Part shown: one piece after another, positions 7,034 to 15,444 of the stretch | Layout: each line of letters starts with the position of its first letter | Numbering within the stretch: position 1 is the first letter of the stretch | DNA from: UBA7803 sp963822255 | Lineage (GTDB): Bacteria > Pseudomonadota > Gammaproteobacteria > Pseudomonadales > Azotimanducaceae | Assembly (NCBI GenBank): GCA_963822255.1 | Contig: CAWGGV010000008.1 | Location: 124,001-188,000 of the forward strand | Reading direction: 5' to 3' | DNA length: 64,000 bases | The notes under the pieces: model-generated | The model's database searches: none | What the model saw: the letters and a program-made list of their open reading frames with translations, nothing else | What the model was told of the DNA's origin: nothing | Program-made: the position numbers and the translations under genes

Positions 7034-9188
7034 CCTGACCGTCGAGCGACTGTTCAGCGACCCGCCGCTGTTCCCCGCGCTGCCCCAGTCCCCGGGGTTC
7101 GGCCCGGACGGTAGCTGGATCGCCTACCTTCGGCTCGCCGACGACGACCGCGAGCGTCTGGATCTGTGGCGGGTCGATCCTGTCACCGGCGAGCATTCGC
7201 TGTGGGTGAGCGGCAAACGCCTGCCGGCGGTCGGAGATGGGGCGGCCACCGAGGCGGAAAAGGCCGAGCGTGAGCGGCGCCGTCAGTTTGCCCGCGGCAT
7301 TACCGACTACCGCCTGAGTCCCGATGGCCGGCGCCTGCTGTTGCCGGTAGAGGGCACTGCTTTCGTGATGGACCTTCCGGACGGCGAGCTCCGGCCCATT
7401 ACGCCTGCCGGCACCCGGCAGACCGACGTCCGCTTCTCCCCCGATGGCACCCGGATCAGCTACGTCCGGGAGGGCAACCTCTACTGCCACGACCTGGCTT
7501 CCGGTCGTGAGACCGCCATCACCGCAGACGGCGGCGGCATCGTCGCCAACGGCATCGCCGATTTCATCGCTCAGGAGGAGATGCATCGGTTCGAAGGCTA
7601 CTGGTGGTCGCCCGACAGCCGGCTGATCGCCTTCACCCGGGTGGACGAATCGCCGGTGCCGGAGTCGCTGCGCTTCGAGATCGAAGCTCAGGCCGTGAAC
7701 GCCGTGCCCCAGCGTTACCCTTATGCCGGCGGCGCCAACGTCGATGTGCGTCTGCTGGTGATGGATGCTGCGACCCGTGAGGTGCGCGAGATCCCCTATC
7801 ACGTGGAGCAGGACGATTACCTCGCCCGAGTCGGCTGGTTGGGTGACCGGCTCGCCGTGCAGCGGCAGAGCCGCGACCAGCGCACTCTGGACCTGCTGCT
7901 GTTCGACCCCCGCTCCGGTGACTGCGAGCCGCTGCTGACGGAATCCTCGGACACCTGGATCAACCTGCACGACAACTTCCTGCCGCTGGAACCCAGCCCG
8001 GGCGACGCCGCGTCGGAGCGGCGTTTTCTCTGGACCTCCGAGCGGACCGGCAACAGCCACCTCTACCTGTGGAACGGCGGCGAGCTGCGCCCGCTCACCC
8101 GAGGCCCGGGCCGGGTGAACCGCGTCCTGTGGACCGACGGCGAGCAGGCGCTGGTCAGCGGTTGGTTCGACACGCCTACCGAGCAGCACCTGTTCCGGGT
8201 TCCGCTGTCGCCCGAAGGGCCCCCGGTGCGCCTGACCGAGGCGCCGGGTTGGCACGACGTCACGGTCAGCCGTGACGGCCGGCGCGCGTTGGACAGGTTC
8301 TCGAGCCTCACCGTACCCGGCCGCCTGGAGCTTCTCGATCTGTCGGACGCCGCTGCTTCGCCCCGCCGCCGGGCGCTGACCGACGACGCAGTTACCGCCG
8401 GCCACCCGTATTTCAGCTACGTGGACAGTCATGTCACACCCGAGCTGGGGATGCTGGCGGCCGAGGACGGGCAGACGCTGCACTACCGGCTGACCCGACC
8501 GTCCGGCAAGGCGCCTGAAGGCGGTCACCCCGTCATCGTCAGCGTGTATGGCGGGCCCGGCGTGCAACGGGTGAGGAACGAGTGGTCGCCGATGCTGCTG
8601 CAGCTCTTCAGCGACAATGGCTACGGCGTGCTCGAGCTCGATAACCGCGGCACCGGCAACCGGGACTGCCGGTTCGAGGCGCCCATCCGCCGGCACCTGG
8701 GAGGCGCGGAGGTGCGCGATCAGCTGGCCGGTGTGCGGTTTCTGGCGTCGTTGCCCTGGGCGAACCCACGGCGTGTGGGGGTATTCGGCCACAGCTACGG
8801 CGGCTACATGGCACTTATGTGCATGATGCAGGCGCCCGAGACGTTCAAGGCCGGCGTGGCAGTGGCCCCCGTCACGGACTGGCGCCTCTACGACACCCAC
8901 TACACCGAACGCTACCTCGGCACCCCCGAACTGGACCCGGAGGCTTATGAGGTGAGCGAGGTCCTGCACTACGCGGACGGACTCGCCGGCAAGCTGCTCG
9001 TGGTTCACGGGATGGCCGACGACAACGTGCTGTTCACCCACACTACAAAGCTGATCCGCCGCCTGCAGGCACTGAACCGCCGCTTCGAGATGATGGCGTA
9101 TCCGGGCTCGAAGCACGCTCTGCAGGAGCGTGACGTATCCATCCACCGGTTCGATCTGCTGCTGGACTTCTTCGGGAGAAACCTGTGA
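7026..9188 (+). CDS. Prolyl oligopeptidase-family S9 peptidase, dipeptidyl-peptidase IV-like
   Basis: A 720-residue serine peptidase with an N-terminal beta-propeller (about 1-470) and a C-terminal alpha/beta-hydrolase domain. The triad is seen as Ser590 in GHSYGG, Asp in GMADDNVLF and His in GSKHALQ. The pair of glutamates in AQEEMHRF and the stretch DWRLYDTHYTERY are features of the dipeptidyl-peptidase IV (S9B) group, where the Glu pair binds the free N terminus. No signal peptide is evident, so it is probably cytoplasmic. The ATG at 7026 overlaps pepQ by 8 nt. A TTG at 7017 is in frame but less likely. Together with prolidase it would complete breakdown of proline-rich peptides. Confidence 0.92.
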   Translation: MADLTVERLFSDPPLFPALPQSPGFGPDGSWIAYLRLADDDRERLDLWRVDPVTGEHSLWVSGKRLPAVGDGAATEAEKAERERRRQFARGITDYRLSPDGRRLLLPVEGTAFVMDLPDGELRPITPAGTRQTDVRFSPDGTRISYVREGNLYCHDLASGRETAITADGGGIVANGIADFIAQEEMHRFEGYWWSPDSRLIAFTRVDESPVPESLRFEIEAQAVNAVPQRYPYAGGANVDVRLLVMDAATREVREIPYHVEQDDYLARVGWLGDRLAVQRQSRDQRTLDLLLFDPRSGDCEPLLTESSDTWINLHDNFLPLEPSPGDAASERRFLWTSERTGNSHLYLWNGGELRPLTRGPGRVNRVLWTDGEQALVSGWFDTPTEQHLFRVPLSPEGPPVRLTEAPGWHDVTVSRDGRRALDRFSSLTVPGRLELLDLSDAAASPRRRALTDDAVTAGHPYFSYVDSHVTPELGMLAAEDGQTLHYRLTRPSGKAPEGGHPVIVSVYGGPGVQRVRNEWSPMLLQLFSDNGYGVLELDNRGTGNRDCRFEAPIRRHLGGAEVRDQLAGVRFLASLPWANPRRVGVFGHSYGGYMALMCMMQAPETFKAGVAVAPVTDWRLYDTHYTERYLGTPELDPEAYEVSEVLHYADGLAGKLLVVHGMADDNVLFTHTTKLIRRLQALNRRFEMMAYPGSKHALQERDVSIHRFDLLLDFFGRNL

Positions 9189-9652
9189 CGGAACCGCTCA
9201 ACGTGCGCCCGGCCAACGATGACGACGCCGGGCTTCTGGTGGCCTTCAACGAGGCCATGGCCCGCGAGAGTGAAGACAAAGGCCTGGACACCGGCACGTT
9301 GCGCCGGGGCATCGGCCACTTGCTCTCCCATCCGCAAGAGGGCTTCTATCTGGTCGCGGAACGCGGCAGCTCGGTGGCCGGCTGCCTGATGGTCACCTAC
9401 GAGTGGAGCGACTGGCGCAACGGCCGGTTCTGGTGGATTCAGAGCGTCTACGTGCTGCCCGATCAACGCCGCACCGGCGTCTACCGCGCCATGCACCTGC
9501 GGGTGCGCGCCATGGCCAGAGAGGATCCGCAGGCGTGCGGGCTGCGGCTGTACGTCGAGCGGGAGAACACCGGCGCCATGGCGACCTATCGGGCCCTCGA
9601 CATGGTGGAGACTCATTACCGCCTCTACGAGGAAGAGTTCTCACCTCGTTGA
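9185..9652 (+). CDS. GNAT-family N-acetyltransferase
   Basis: 155 residues with a GNAT fold: QSVYVLPDQRRTGVYRAMH is the acetyl-CoA-binding motif A (Q/RxxGxG/A form, here RRTGVY), and ERENTGAMATYRALDM near the C terminus is motif B. The GTG start overlaps the stop of the dipeptidyl-peptidase gene by 4 nt (GTGA), so translation is coupled. Substrate unknown; its place behind two peptidases suggests an amino acid or small amine, which is inference only. It converges on pilZ, with 14 nt between the stops. Confidence 0.88.
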   Translation: MTEPLNVRPANDDDAGLLVAFNEAMARESEDKGLDTGTLRRGIGHLLSHPQEGFYLVAERGSSVAGCLMVTYEWSDWRNGRFWWIQSVYVLPDQRRTGVYRAMHLRVRAMAREDPQACGLRLYVERENTGAMATYRALDMVETHYRLYEEEFSPR

Positions 9653-9666
9653 GCCTCGCCAGCGGC

Positions 9667-10017
9667 TCACATCGTGTGGGTATGCCGGTCGGAGTGCAGC
9701 GCGCCGGCCAGGTAGGTCTCGATCTTGGTGCGGGCCACATCGTCCTGATCGTTGAACTGCACGCCGATACCGGCAGCACGAGCGCTCTGAGCACCTTTGG
9801 GGGTGATCCAGACCACCTTGCCCGCCACGGGGATCTTCTCCGCCTCGTCCATGAGGTTCAGCAGCATGAACACCTCGTCGCCGAGCTCGTATTCCTTCTT
9901 CGTCGGGATGAACAGGCCGCCGTTGCGCACGAACGGCATGTAGGCGGCATAGAGCACCGCCTTGTCCTTGATGGCCAGCGAAAGGATGCCGTTGCGGGCG
10001 CTGCGTTTGGCACTCAT
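9667..10017 (-). CDS. pilZ: Type IV pilus assembly PilZ-domain protein
   Basis: A 116-residue single PilZ domain. It lacks the RxxxR and D/NxSxxG motifs of c-di-GMP-binding PilZ proteins. It resembles the original non-binding Pseudomonas PilZ, with LSLAIKDKAVLYAAYMPFV near the N terminus and PVAGKVVWITPKGAQ later. The gene lies downstream of holB on the same strand, as in Pseudomonas. In that family the protein is needed for pilus biogenesis and works through FimX and PilB. Those partners are not in the window. The 121-bp gap to holB holds nothing I recognise. Confidence 0.88.
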   Translation of the reverse strand: MSAKRSARNGILSLAIKDKAVLYAAYMPFVRNGGLFIPTKKEYELGDEVFMLLNLMDEAEKIPVAGKVVWITPKGAQSARAAGIGVQFNDQDDVARTKIETYLAGALHSDRHTHTM

Positions 10018-10138
10018 GGGCGAATGTCCCGGCTGGCGGAGAGGTCGTCGATGGCTGCAGTTTAGCCGATGTGGCGGCGATGTTCCTGCGCAGGCCCTCC
10101 TCTCGGCAGTGACGGGTGACCTGGATCACATCCCACCG

Positions 10139-11026
10139 TCACGGGCCCCCGGCCTCGAGGGCCCGCCAGCGGGAAACGATGCGTTCGGCGAGCAGCCGCT
10201 GGTTGGCGCTGTTGGAGGTGACGAGCTGACCACGAGCCCACGTCACCTCGTCGGCGAACGCCATCAGCGCCCGCGGCGAAACGGCGGAGAGATGTCGGGG
10301 CCGCCAGTGTCCGGCAGCCAGCGCGAGCGCGTAGCGGTACCAGCGCGCCAGCGCGTCGGCGAGCCCGGCATCGAGCAGGGCCTTCACCGTGGCTGGCCCA
10401 CGGTCGGCGCCCAGAGGCCGTTCGAACAGGCCCGCCAGCGGCTGCTCGCCGCGCTCCAGCGCCGCGAGCACCGCCACCGGCGCACCGCCGTACTCGAACA
10501 GCCGCTGGCCGAGGTCGACGTCGGCCGGCACTCGGGACTCCAGCCACTGCCGGGCCATGGCCGCGTCGGGACGGATGACGAGCTTCTGACAACGGCTGCG
10601 AATGGTCGGCAGCAGGCGGCCCGCATGGCAGGTGTACAGCACCAGATGAGTGTCCGGCGGAGGCTCTTCCAGAGTCTTGAGCAGAGCGTTGGCCGAGCTG
10701 CGGTTCAGGCAGTGGGCGTCCGCCAGCACCGCTACTTTGCGCGGCCCGCCCTGAGGCGTGCCTTGAGTGAAGGTGACCAGCTCGCGCACCATCTCCACCT
10801 TGATCACCGCGCCCTCCGGCTCCAGCCAGCGCAGGTCCGGGTGAGCGAGCAGCGCGGCATCACGATCATCGCCGATGCCGAGCACGGTCAGCGCCAGCCG
10901 GTTGGCGAGCAGACGTTCACCCCAACCTTCCGGACCTGTGATCAGCAGAGCGTGCGGAAGCTCCGAGCTGGCGAGGCGGTCGGCGGTGCGCTCTGCCAAT
11001 GGCTGGAGCCAGGGCGGCAGCTTCAT
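10139..11026 (-). CDS. holB: DNA polymerase III delta' subunit
   Basis: A 295-residue clamp-loader subunit. It has the AAA+ fold with a degenerate P-loop (TGPEGWGERLLANRLA), as expected for delta', and the clamp-loader SRC motif (IRSRCQKL, about residue 155) preceded by LKTLEEPPPDTHLVLYT. The four-cysteine zinc module of the E. coli protein is not apparent: the region after the P-loop reads HPDLRWLEPEG. The start MKLPPWL overlaps the tmk stop by 4 nt (ATGA). It is the last gene but one of the fatty-acid/replication cluster. Confidence 0.92.
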   Translation of the reverse strand: MKLPPWLQPLAERTADRLASSELPHALLITGPEGWGERLLANRLALTVLGIGDDRDAALLAHPDLRWLEPEGAVIKVEMVRELVTFTQGTPQGGPRKVAVLADAHCLNRSSANALLKTLEEPPPDTHLVLYTCHAGRLLPTIRSRCQKLVIRPDAAMARQWLESRVPADVDLGQRLFEYGGAPVAVLAALERGEQPLAGLFERPLGADRGPATVKALLDAGLADALARWYRYALALAAGHWRPRHLSAVSPRALMAFADEVTWARGQLVTSNSANQRLLAERIVSRWRALEAGGP

Positions 11027-11655
11027 CGTCTTCCCTCGACCCATGCTGCGAGCACCGCCGCCAGACGCTCGCGCACCTGGTGCAGTGGCGCCGCCGCATC
11101 GATGATACGAAACCGCGCCGGCGCTTTGGCGGCTCGCTCCAGGTAGGCGCCGCGGACGCGCTGAAAGAACGGATCCGCCTCGCGCTCGAAGCGATCGCGC
11201 TCGCGGTCACCGAGACGTGCCTCGGCAGCTTCCGGCGGCAGGTCCAGGTAGAGGGTGAGGTCCGGCTGCAATCCCTGCTGCACCATCATTTCCAGAGCAA
11301 CGATCACGGCAGCGTCTACCCCGCGGCCGCCCCCCTGGTAGGCGTAGGTGGCATCGGTGAAGCGATCGCAGAGCACCCAGGTGCCGCGCGCCAGCGCCGG
11401 CCGGATAACCCGCTCCAGATGCTGCGCCCGTGCGGCGAACACCAGCAGCAGCTCGGTCAGGTCGGCCACGGGTTCCTGGGAGGCGTCGAGCAGCAGCACG
11501 CGGATGGATTCCGCCAGCGGCGTCCCGCCCGGTTCTCGGGTGGTAATCAAATCGATGCCACGGCTGCGCAGCCAGTCGGCAACGAAGCCGAGATTGGTCG
11601 TTTTGCCGACGCCTTCGCCGCCTTCCAGAGTGATGAACCTTCCGCGCTCAGCCAT
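11023..11655 (-). CDS. tmk: Thymidylate kinase
   Basis: 210 residues. The enzyme phosphorylates dTMP to dTDP in the cytoplasm. The P-loop is GGEGVGKTT (about residues 10-18), where an acidic residue in the loop marks the E. coli type. The DRFTDATYAYQGGGRG stretch follows (the DR(Y/F) motif). The ATG at 11655 gives the usual N terminus MAERGRFITLEGGEG; a longer in-frame extension would run into mltG. It overlaps mltG by 8 nt and holB by 4 nt, which marks a tightly coupled operon. Confidence 0.95.
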   Translation of the reverse strand: MAERGRFITLEGGEGVGKTTNLGFVADWLRSRGIDLITTREPGGTPLAESIRVLLLDASQEPVADLTELLLVFAARAQHLERVIRPALARGTWVLCDRFTDATYAYQGGGRGVDAAVIVALEMMVQQGLQPDLTLYLDLPPEAAEARLGDRERDRFEREADPFFQRVRGAYLERAAKAPARFRIIDAAAPLHQVRERLAAVLAAWVEGRR

Positions 11656-12669
11656 CGCGCCCGTCCTGGTGCTGCTGTTGATAGCGTCGTACCGCGGCGC
11701 GGTGCTCCTCGAGGCTCGCGGAAAACTCGCTCGAGCCATCTCCACGACTGACGAAGTACAGGTAGTCGCCGTCCGCCGGATGCACGGCCGCGTCTATGGA
11801 ATTCGCGCCGGGCAGCGCGATGGGGGTGGGCGGCAAACCGCGATGATGATACGTGTTGTAGGGATTGTCAGCGCCGATGAGGTCCGCCCTGCGGAGATTG
11901 CCGTCGAAAGCCTGCCCCAGCCCGTAAATCACGCTCGGATCCGTCTGCAGGCGCATGCCGCGCTCGAGACGCAGCGCGAACACCTGGCTGATGAGAGGAC
12001 GATCGGCTTCGCGGCCGGTCTCCTTCTCGATCAGTGAGGCGGCGATCAGCGCCTCGTAGGGCGTGGCGTAGGGCAAACCGGTGTCCCGGTTGGCCCACGC
12101 CCGCCCCAGCACGTTCTGCATCCGGGCGTATGCCCGGCGCAGGATGTCGCCATCGCTGTCCCCCGCACGTAATGATAGGTGTCAGGAAAAAACAGCCCCT
12201 CCGCATTGCCGGCGGGCAGCCCCAACACCTCCAGCAAGGTATGCACGGACACGCCGTCCAGGGTGCGCTGCAGAGCCGGCTGACTGTCCAGCACCGACAC
12301 GGCCTGCATGGCCGTCCAGCCCTCGACGATCTTCACCTCATAGGTGAGCACGTCGCCACTCACCAGCTTGGCGAGCAGCCCCGCCGGCGTGTCGCCTGGG
12401 TTGATCTCGTACTCACCGGCCTGCGCCCGCCTCGCCTGTCCGCTGACCCGCGCGATGAGGGTCAGCCAGCGCGGGTGGGCAACGATCCCGCGCCCATGAA
12501 GGCGCCTGGCGAATCCGGCAAACGGCTCGCCCGGCTGCAGCACCACCACCGAACGGTTGCTCACCGGCAGCGGCGCCTCGCGCCAGTGCGCCAGAAAGGC
12601 GGCCGCACCGCCCCCGGCCAGCAACACCAAGCTCGCCGTCACCAGCAGGACTTTCGTCAGCAACTTCAC
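11648..12669 (-). pseudogene. mltG: Endolytic murein transglycosylase MltG (YceG), one frameshift
   Basis: Two pieces in different frames make one MltG of about 340 residues. The first (from 12669) has the membrane anchor near residues 5-25 and the LysM-like region, up to FPDTYHYVRG. The second runs from MQNVLGRAW to the stop at 11648 and includes SLIEKETGR with the catalytic glutamate. The break is at a run of five G (minus strand) at 12160-12164. One more G would give RGDSDGDILRRAYARM and restore the frame. The lesion is therefore a single homopolymer indel, and the gene may be intact in the organism. MltG sets glycan-strand length at the inner membrane. The usual pabC neighbour is absent. 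Confidence 0.85.
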
Positions 12670-12787
12670 GGAGCTCGGGCAGACGGTCGCGCACGGTTCG
12701 TGAGACGAGACGATTCTACACGAGGAAAGGGGAGCGCCGTGACCGGCTCACCGCGGGGCGGCGAGGCGACGCCCCGCCGGCGCAGCC

Positions 12788-14023
12788 TCAGATCTGCCGG
12801 AAAATGAGCGTGCCGTTGGTACCGCCGAAACCGAACGAGTTGGTGAGGGCGGCGTGCACTCGGGCGTCTCGCGCGGTGTGCGGCACGAAGTCGAGATCAC
12901 ACCCTTCGCCCGGATTGTCCAGGTTGATGGTGGGATGCAGCACCTGATCGCGGATCGACAGCACCGTGAAAATCGCTTCCACCGACCCGGCCGCGCCCAG
13001 CAGATGACCGATCATCGACTTGGTGGAGCTGATGGACACCCGCGTGTCGGACCCGAAGATGCGCTTGATGCCCTTGGTCTCGGAGAGGTCGCCGAGCTGC
13101 GTCGACGTGCCGTGGGCGTTGATGTAGTCGATCTCCTCCGGATTCATGGCGGCGTCCGTGAGGGCGCTGGCCATGGACGACGCAGAACCTTCGCCATCCT
13201 CCGTCGGGCTCGTTACGTGAAATGCGTCGGAGCTCATGCCGAAACCCACCAGCTCGCAGTAGATGTTGGCGCCACGAGCGCGAGCGCGCTCGTACTCCTC
13301 GAGCACCAGCACCCCGGCACCGTCTCCCAGCAGAAACCCGTTCCGGTCCCGGTCCCACGGCCGGCTGGCCTTCTCGGGTTCGTCGTTTCGGGTAGAAAGC
13401 GCCTTCATGGAAGCGAACGCGGCGACCGTGATGGGTGACGTCGCCTGCTCGGCACCGCCAACCACCATGACGTCAGCGTCGCCGTGCTGAATCATTCTGG
13501 CGCCGAATCCGATGTTGTGGGTGCCCGTGGTGCAGGCAGTAACCACGGCGATGTTCGGGCCCCTGTAACCGTAGCGAATCGACAGATTGCCCGAGATCAT
13601 ATTGATCACGCTGCCGGGCACGAAAAATGGCGATACTCGACCAGGCCCCTTGTCGAGCAACGTGCTGTGGGTGTCTTCGATGGTGTTGATGCCGCCGATG
13701 CCGGAGCCGATGGCGAGGCCATAGCGGTCCGAATCCTCCGGATGGTCGGGCAGGCCCGCGTCGGCGATCGCCTGTATGGCGGCCACCATCCCATACTGGA
13801 TGAACGGGTCGATGCGGCGAATCTCCTTGCGGCCGAGATATGGCTCGGGATCGAAATCCTTCACGGCTGCGGAGATCCGCACCGAATACTCGCTGACGTC
13901 GAACATCTGGATGGGACCTGCCCCGCTCATGCCTGCGAGAGCATGCTTCCAGCTTGTCGCCACATCGTTGCCGATGGGCGAAAGCATCCCCAGGCCGGTC
14001 ACCACAACGCGTCGCTTGCTCAT
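12788..14023 (-). CDS. fabF: Beta-ketoacyl-ACP synthase II
   Basis: 411 residues. It elongates acyl-ACP in type II fatty-acid synthesis. The catalytic Cys is in VTACTTGTHN (about residue 163), with His in NAHGTSTQLGD (about 300) and TKSMIGHLLGAAG (about 340), and the C-terminal NSFGFGGTNGTL. The start MSKRRVVVTGLG at 14023 is the family start. It lies 111 bp downstream of acpP, across a hairpin followed by a T-rich stretch that may lower its expression relative to acpP. Confidence 0.97.
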   Translation of the reverse strand: MSKRRVVVTGLGMLSPIGNDVATSWKHALAGMSGAGPIQMFDVSEYSVRISAAVKDFDPEPYLGRKEIRRIDPFIQYGMVAAIQAIADAGLPDHPEDSDRYGLAIGSGIGGINTIEDTHSTLLDKGPGRVSPFFVPGSVINMISGNLSIRYGYRGPNIAVVTACTTGTHNIGFGARMIQHGDADVMVVGGAEQATSPITVAAFASMKALSTRNDEPEKASRPWDRDRNGFLLGDGAGVLVLEEYERARARGANIYCELVGFGMSSDAFHVTSPTEDGEGSASSMASALTDAAMNPEEIDYINAHGTSTQLGDLSETKGIKRIFGSDTRVSISSTKSMIGHLLGAAGSVEAIFTVLSIRDQVLHPTINLDNPGEGCDLDFVPHTARDARVHAALTNSFGFGGTNGTLIFRQI

Positions 14024-14071
14024 GTCGTCGGCTCCGCCTCCATGCCTGCCCAGGAACAGCTCATGCCCCAA

Positions 14072-14108
14072 TAGAAAGAAGCCGCACCGTTCCTGCGAGT
14101 GCGGCTTC
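14072..14108 (-). terminator. Intrinsic terminator/attenuator between acpP and fabF
   Basis: On the minus strand a stem GAAGCCGCAC/GTGCGGCTTC with an 11-nt loop is followed at once by TTTCT. It sits 27 nt after the acpP stop and 50 nt before fabF. This is the shape of a leaky rho-independent terminator. It could explain how acpP, an abundant protein gene, is expressed above fabF. Confidence 0.6.
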
Positions 14109-14134
14109 CGGCATGGTCAGCGGAAACAAACCCC

Positions 14135-14368
14135 TTATTGATGGGCCAAGATGTAGTCGATGGCTTCTTTGACGGTGGTGATTTTTTCAGCTTCTTCATC
14201 GGGAATTTCAGTCTCGAATTCCTCTTCGAGTGCCATCACCAGCTCAACCGTGTCCAGAGAGTCAGCGCCGAGGTCTTCGACGAAGGACGCATCGTCCTTG
14301 ACTTCGTCTTCTTTGACCCCGAGTTGCTCACATATGAGTTTCTTAACACGTTCTTCTACGCTGCTCAT
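14135..14368 (-). CDS. acpP: Acyl carrier protein
   Basis: A 77-residue acidic four-helix protein with the phosphopantetheine attachment serine in GADSLDTVELVM. It carries growing acyl chains for FabD, FabG, FabF, PlsX and lipid A enzymes. The start MSSVEERVKKLI at 14368 fits the family length; an in-frame ATG 18 nt upstream is less likely. The codon usage is AT-richer than in its neighbours (for example GAA, TTC and TCT), as expected for a highly expressed gene. It has its own promoter in the 323-bp gap to fabG. Confidence 0.97.
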   Translation of the reverse strand: MSSVEERVKKLICEQLGVKEDEVKDDASFVEDLGADSLDTVELVMALEEEFETEIPDEEAEKITTVKEAIDYILAHQ

Positions 14369-14415
14369 GCCGCGATTATCTCCCAATCAGGTTCCTGGGG
14401 TGCAGGGCGACGCGC

Positions 14416-14444
14416 ATTCTATAGAGGGCGCGTACCCGATTCAA
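14416..14444 (-). promoter_or_regulatory. Likely acpP promoter (sigma-70)
   Basis: On the minus strand, TTGAAT (14439-14444), a 17-nt spacer and TAGAAT (14416-14421) lie about 50 bp upstream of the acpP start. A separate promoter for acpP inside the fab cluster is known in other gammaproteobacteria. Confidence 0.5.
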
Positions 14445-14522
14445 GCAAACCTGTGACCACCTCTATCTTGACTAACCCGCTGTTTTTCGTGCATTTCTTG
14501 CCGTTCAAACAGGCGAAATCGT

Positions 14523-14615
14523 GCGCTCTTCCGAGCGCATTCGTGCGCTCTTCCGAGCGCATTCGTGCGCTCTTCCGAGCGCATTCGTGCGCTCTTCCGA
14601 GCGCCTTCGAGCGCT
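14523..14615. repeat. Four tandem 22-bp palindromic repeats
   Basis: Copies start at 14523, 14545, 14567 and 14589. Each unit is GCGCTC-TTCC-GAGCGC plus a spacer CATTCGT-like tail, so every unit can fold into a 6-bp hairpin with a 4-nt loop. The fourth copy has a changed tail. The array lies in the 323-bp gap 14369-14691, behind fabG and ahead of the acpP promoter. I see no gene in this gap. It may act as a chain of weak terminators or as a binding array. Confidence 0.9.
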
Positions 14616-14691
14616 TCCCAAACCTCTTCAGAACCCTGCCGGGCCGCCGTGAACCGTTGTCCCAACCCCCTCGGGCGGCGTTCGAAACGCC

Positions 14692-15441
14692 TCACCCCAT
14701 GTACAGGCCGCCGTTGACCTGCAGTGTCTCGCCGGTGACGTAGCTGGCGCCATCGCTCACCAGGAAGGATACCGCGTGGGCAACGTCGGCCGGCGAGCCC
14801 ATCCTGCCGAGCGGGATCCGCTCGCGCATGGCATCGATCTGCGCCTGCGTGAGCCCGGCTGTCATATCGGTGTCGATGAACCCGGGTGCAACCGAATTGA
14901 CGGTGATTCCACGGCTGCCCACCTCCTGTGCCAGGGCCCGAGTGAAGCCCTCGATGCCGGCCTTGCTGGCCACGTAGTTGCTCTGCCCGGCATTGCCCAT
15001 CCGCGCCACCACTGAGCTGAGGTTCACGATCCTTCCCCACCGAGCCTTCATCATGGCACGCAACGCTGGTTTGATCACGCGATACAGACCGCCGAGATTG
15101 GTCTGCACCACAGAATCCCAGTCCTGGGTCTTCATCCGCAGCAGCAGGTTGTCCCGCGTTATGCCGGCATTGTTGACGACCACCAGCGGCATCCCGCAGC
15201 TCGCTTCCAGCGCCTCGAACGCCGCCGCTACCGAGCCTTCGTCCTCTACCCGCATCACCAACCCACGGCAGGACGCTCCCAGGCTCTCCTCGATCGCCCG
15301 GGCGCCGTCCTCCGATGTGGCCGTCCCCGCCACCTGAAAGCCGTCCTCGCAGAGCCGCTCGGCGATCGCCCGGCCGATCCCCCTGGACGCACCAGTTACG
15401 AGTGCCACGCGCGCCTGCATGTCATCGTTGGCTCCACTCAC
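14692..15441 (-). CDS. fabG: 3-oxoacyl-ACP reductase
   Basis: 249 residues. A short-chain dehydrogenase that reduces beta-ketoacyl-ACP with NADPH. The nucleotide motif is TGASRGIGRAIAE (about residues 16-28), then NNAGITRDNLLLRM, and catalytic Ser (NLSSVVARMG) and Tyr/Lys (SNYVASKAG), with the C-terminal VTGETLQVNGGLYM typical of FabG. The start is uncertain: GTG at 15441 (GGGAG 10 nt upstream, 3 nt after the fabD stop) or ATG at 15420 (MQARVALVTG). Confidence 0.95.
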   Translation of the reverse strand: MSGANDDMQARVALVTGASRGIGRAIAERLCEDGFQVAGTATSEDGARAIEESLGASCRGLVMRVEDEGSVAAAFEALEASCGMPLVVVNNAGITRDNLLLRMKTQDWDSVVQTNLGGLYRVIKPALRAMMKARWGRIVNLSSVVARMGNAGQSNYVASKAGIEGFTRALAQEVGSRGITVNSVAPGFIDTDMTAGLTQAQIDAMRERIPLGRMGSPADVAHAVSFLVSDGASYVTGETLQVNGGLYMG

Positions 15442-15444
15442 GGC

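Noticed and set aside
6861..9146. 761-residue minus-strand frame
   Set aside because: Antisense to the dipeptidyl-peptidase gene, low-complexity composition, no ribosome-binding site.
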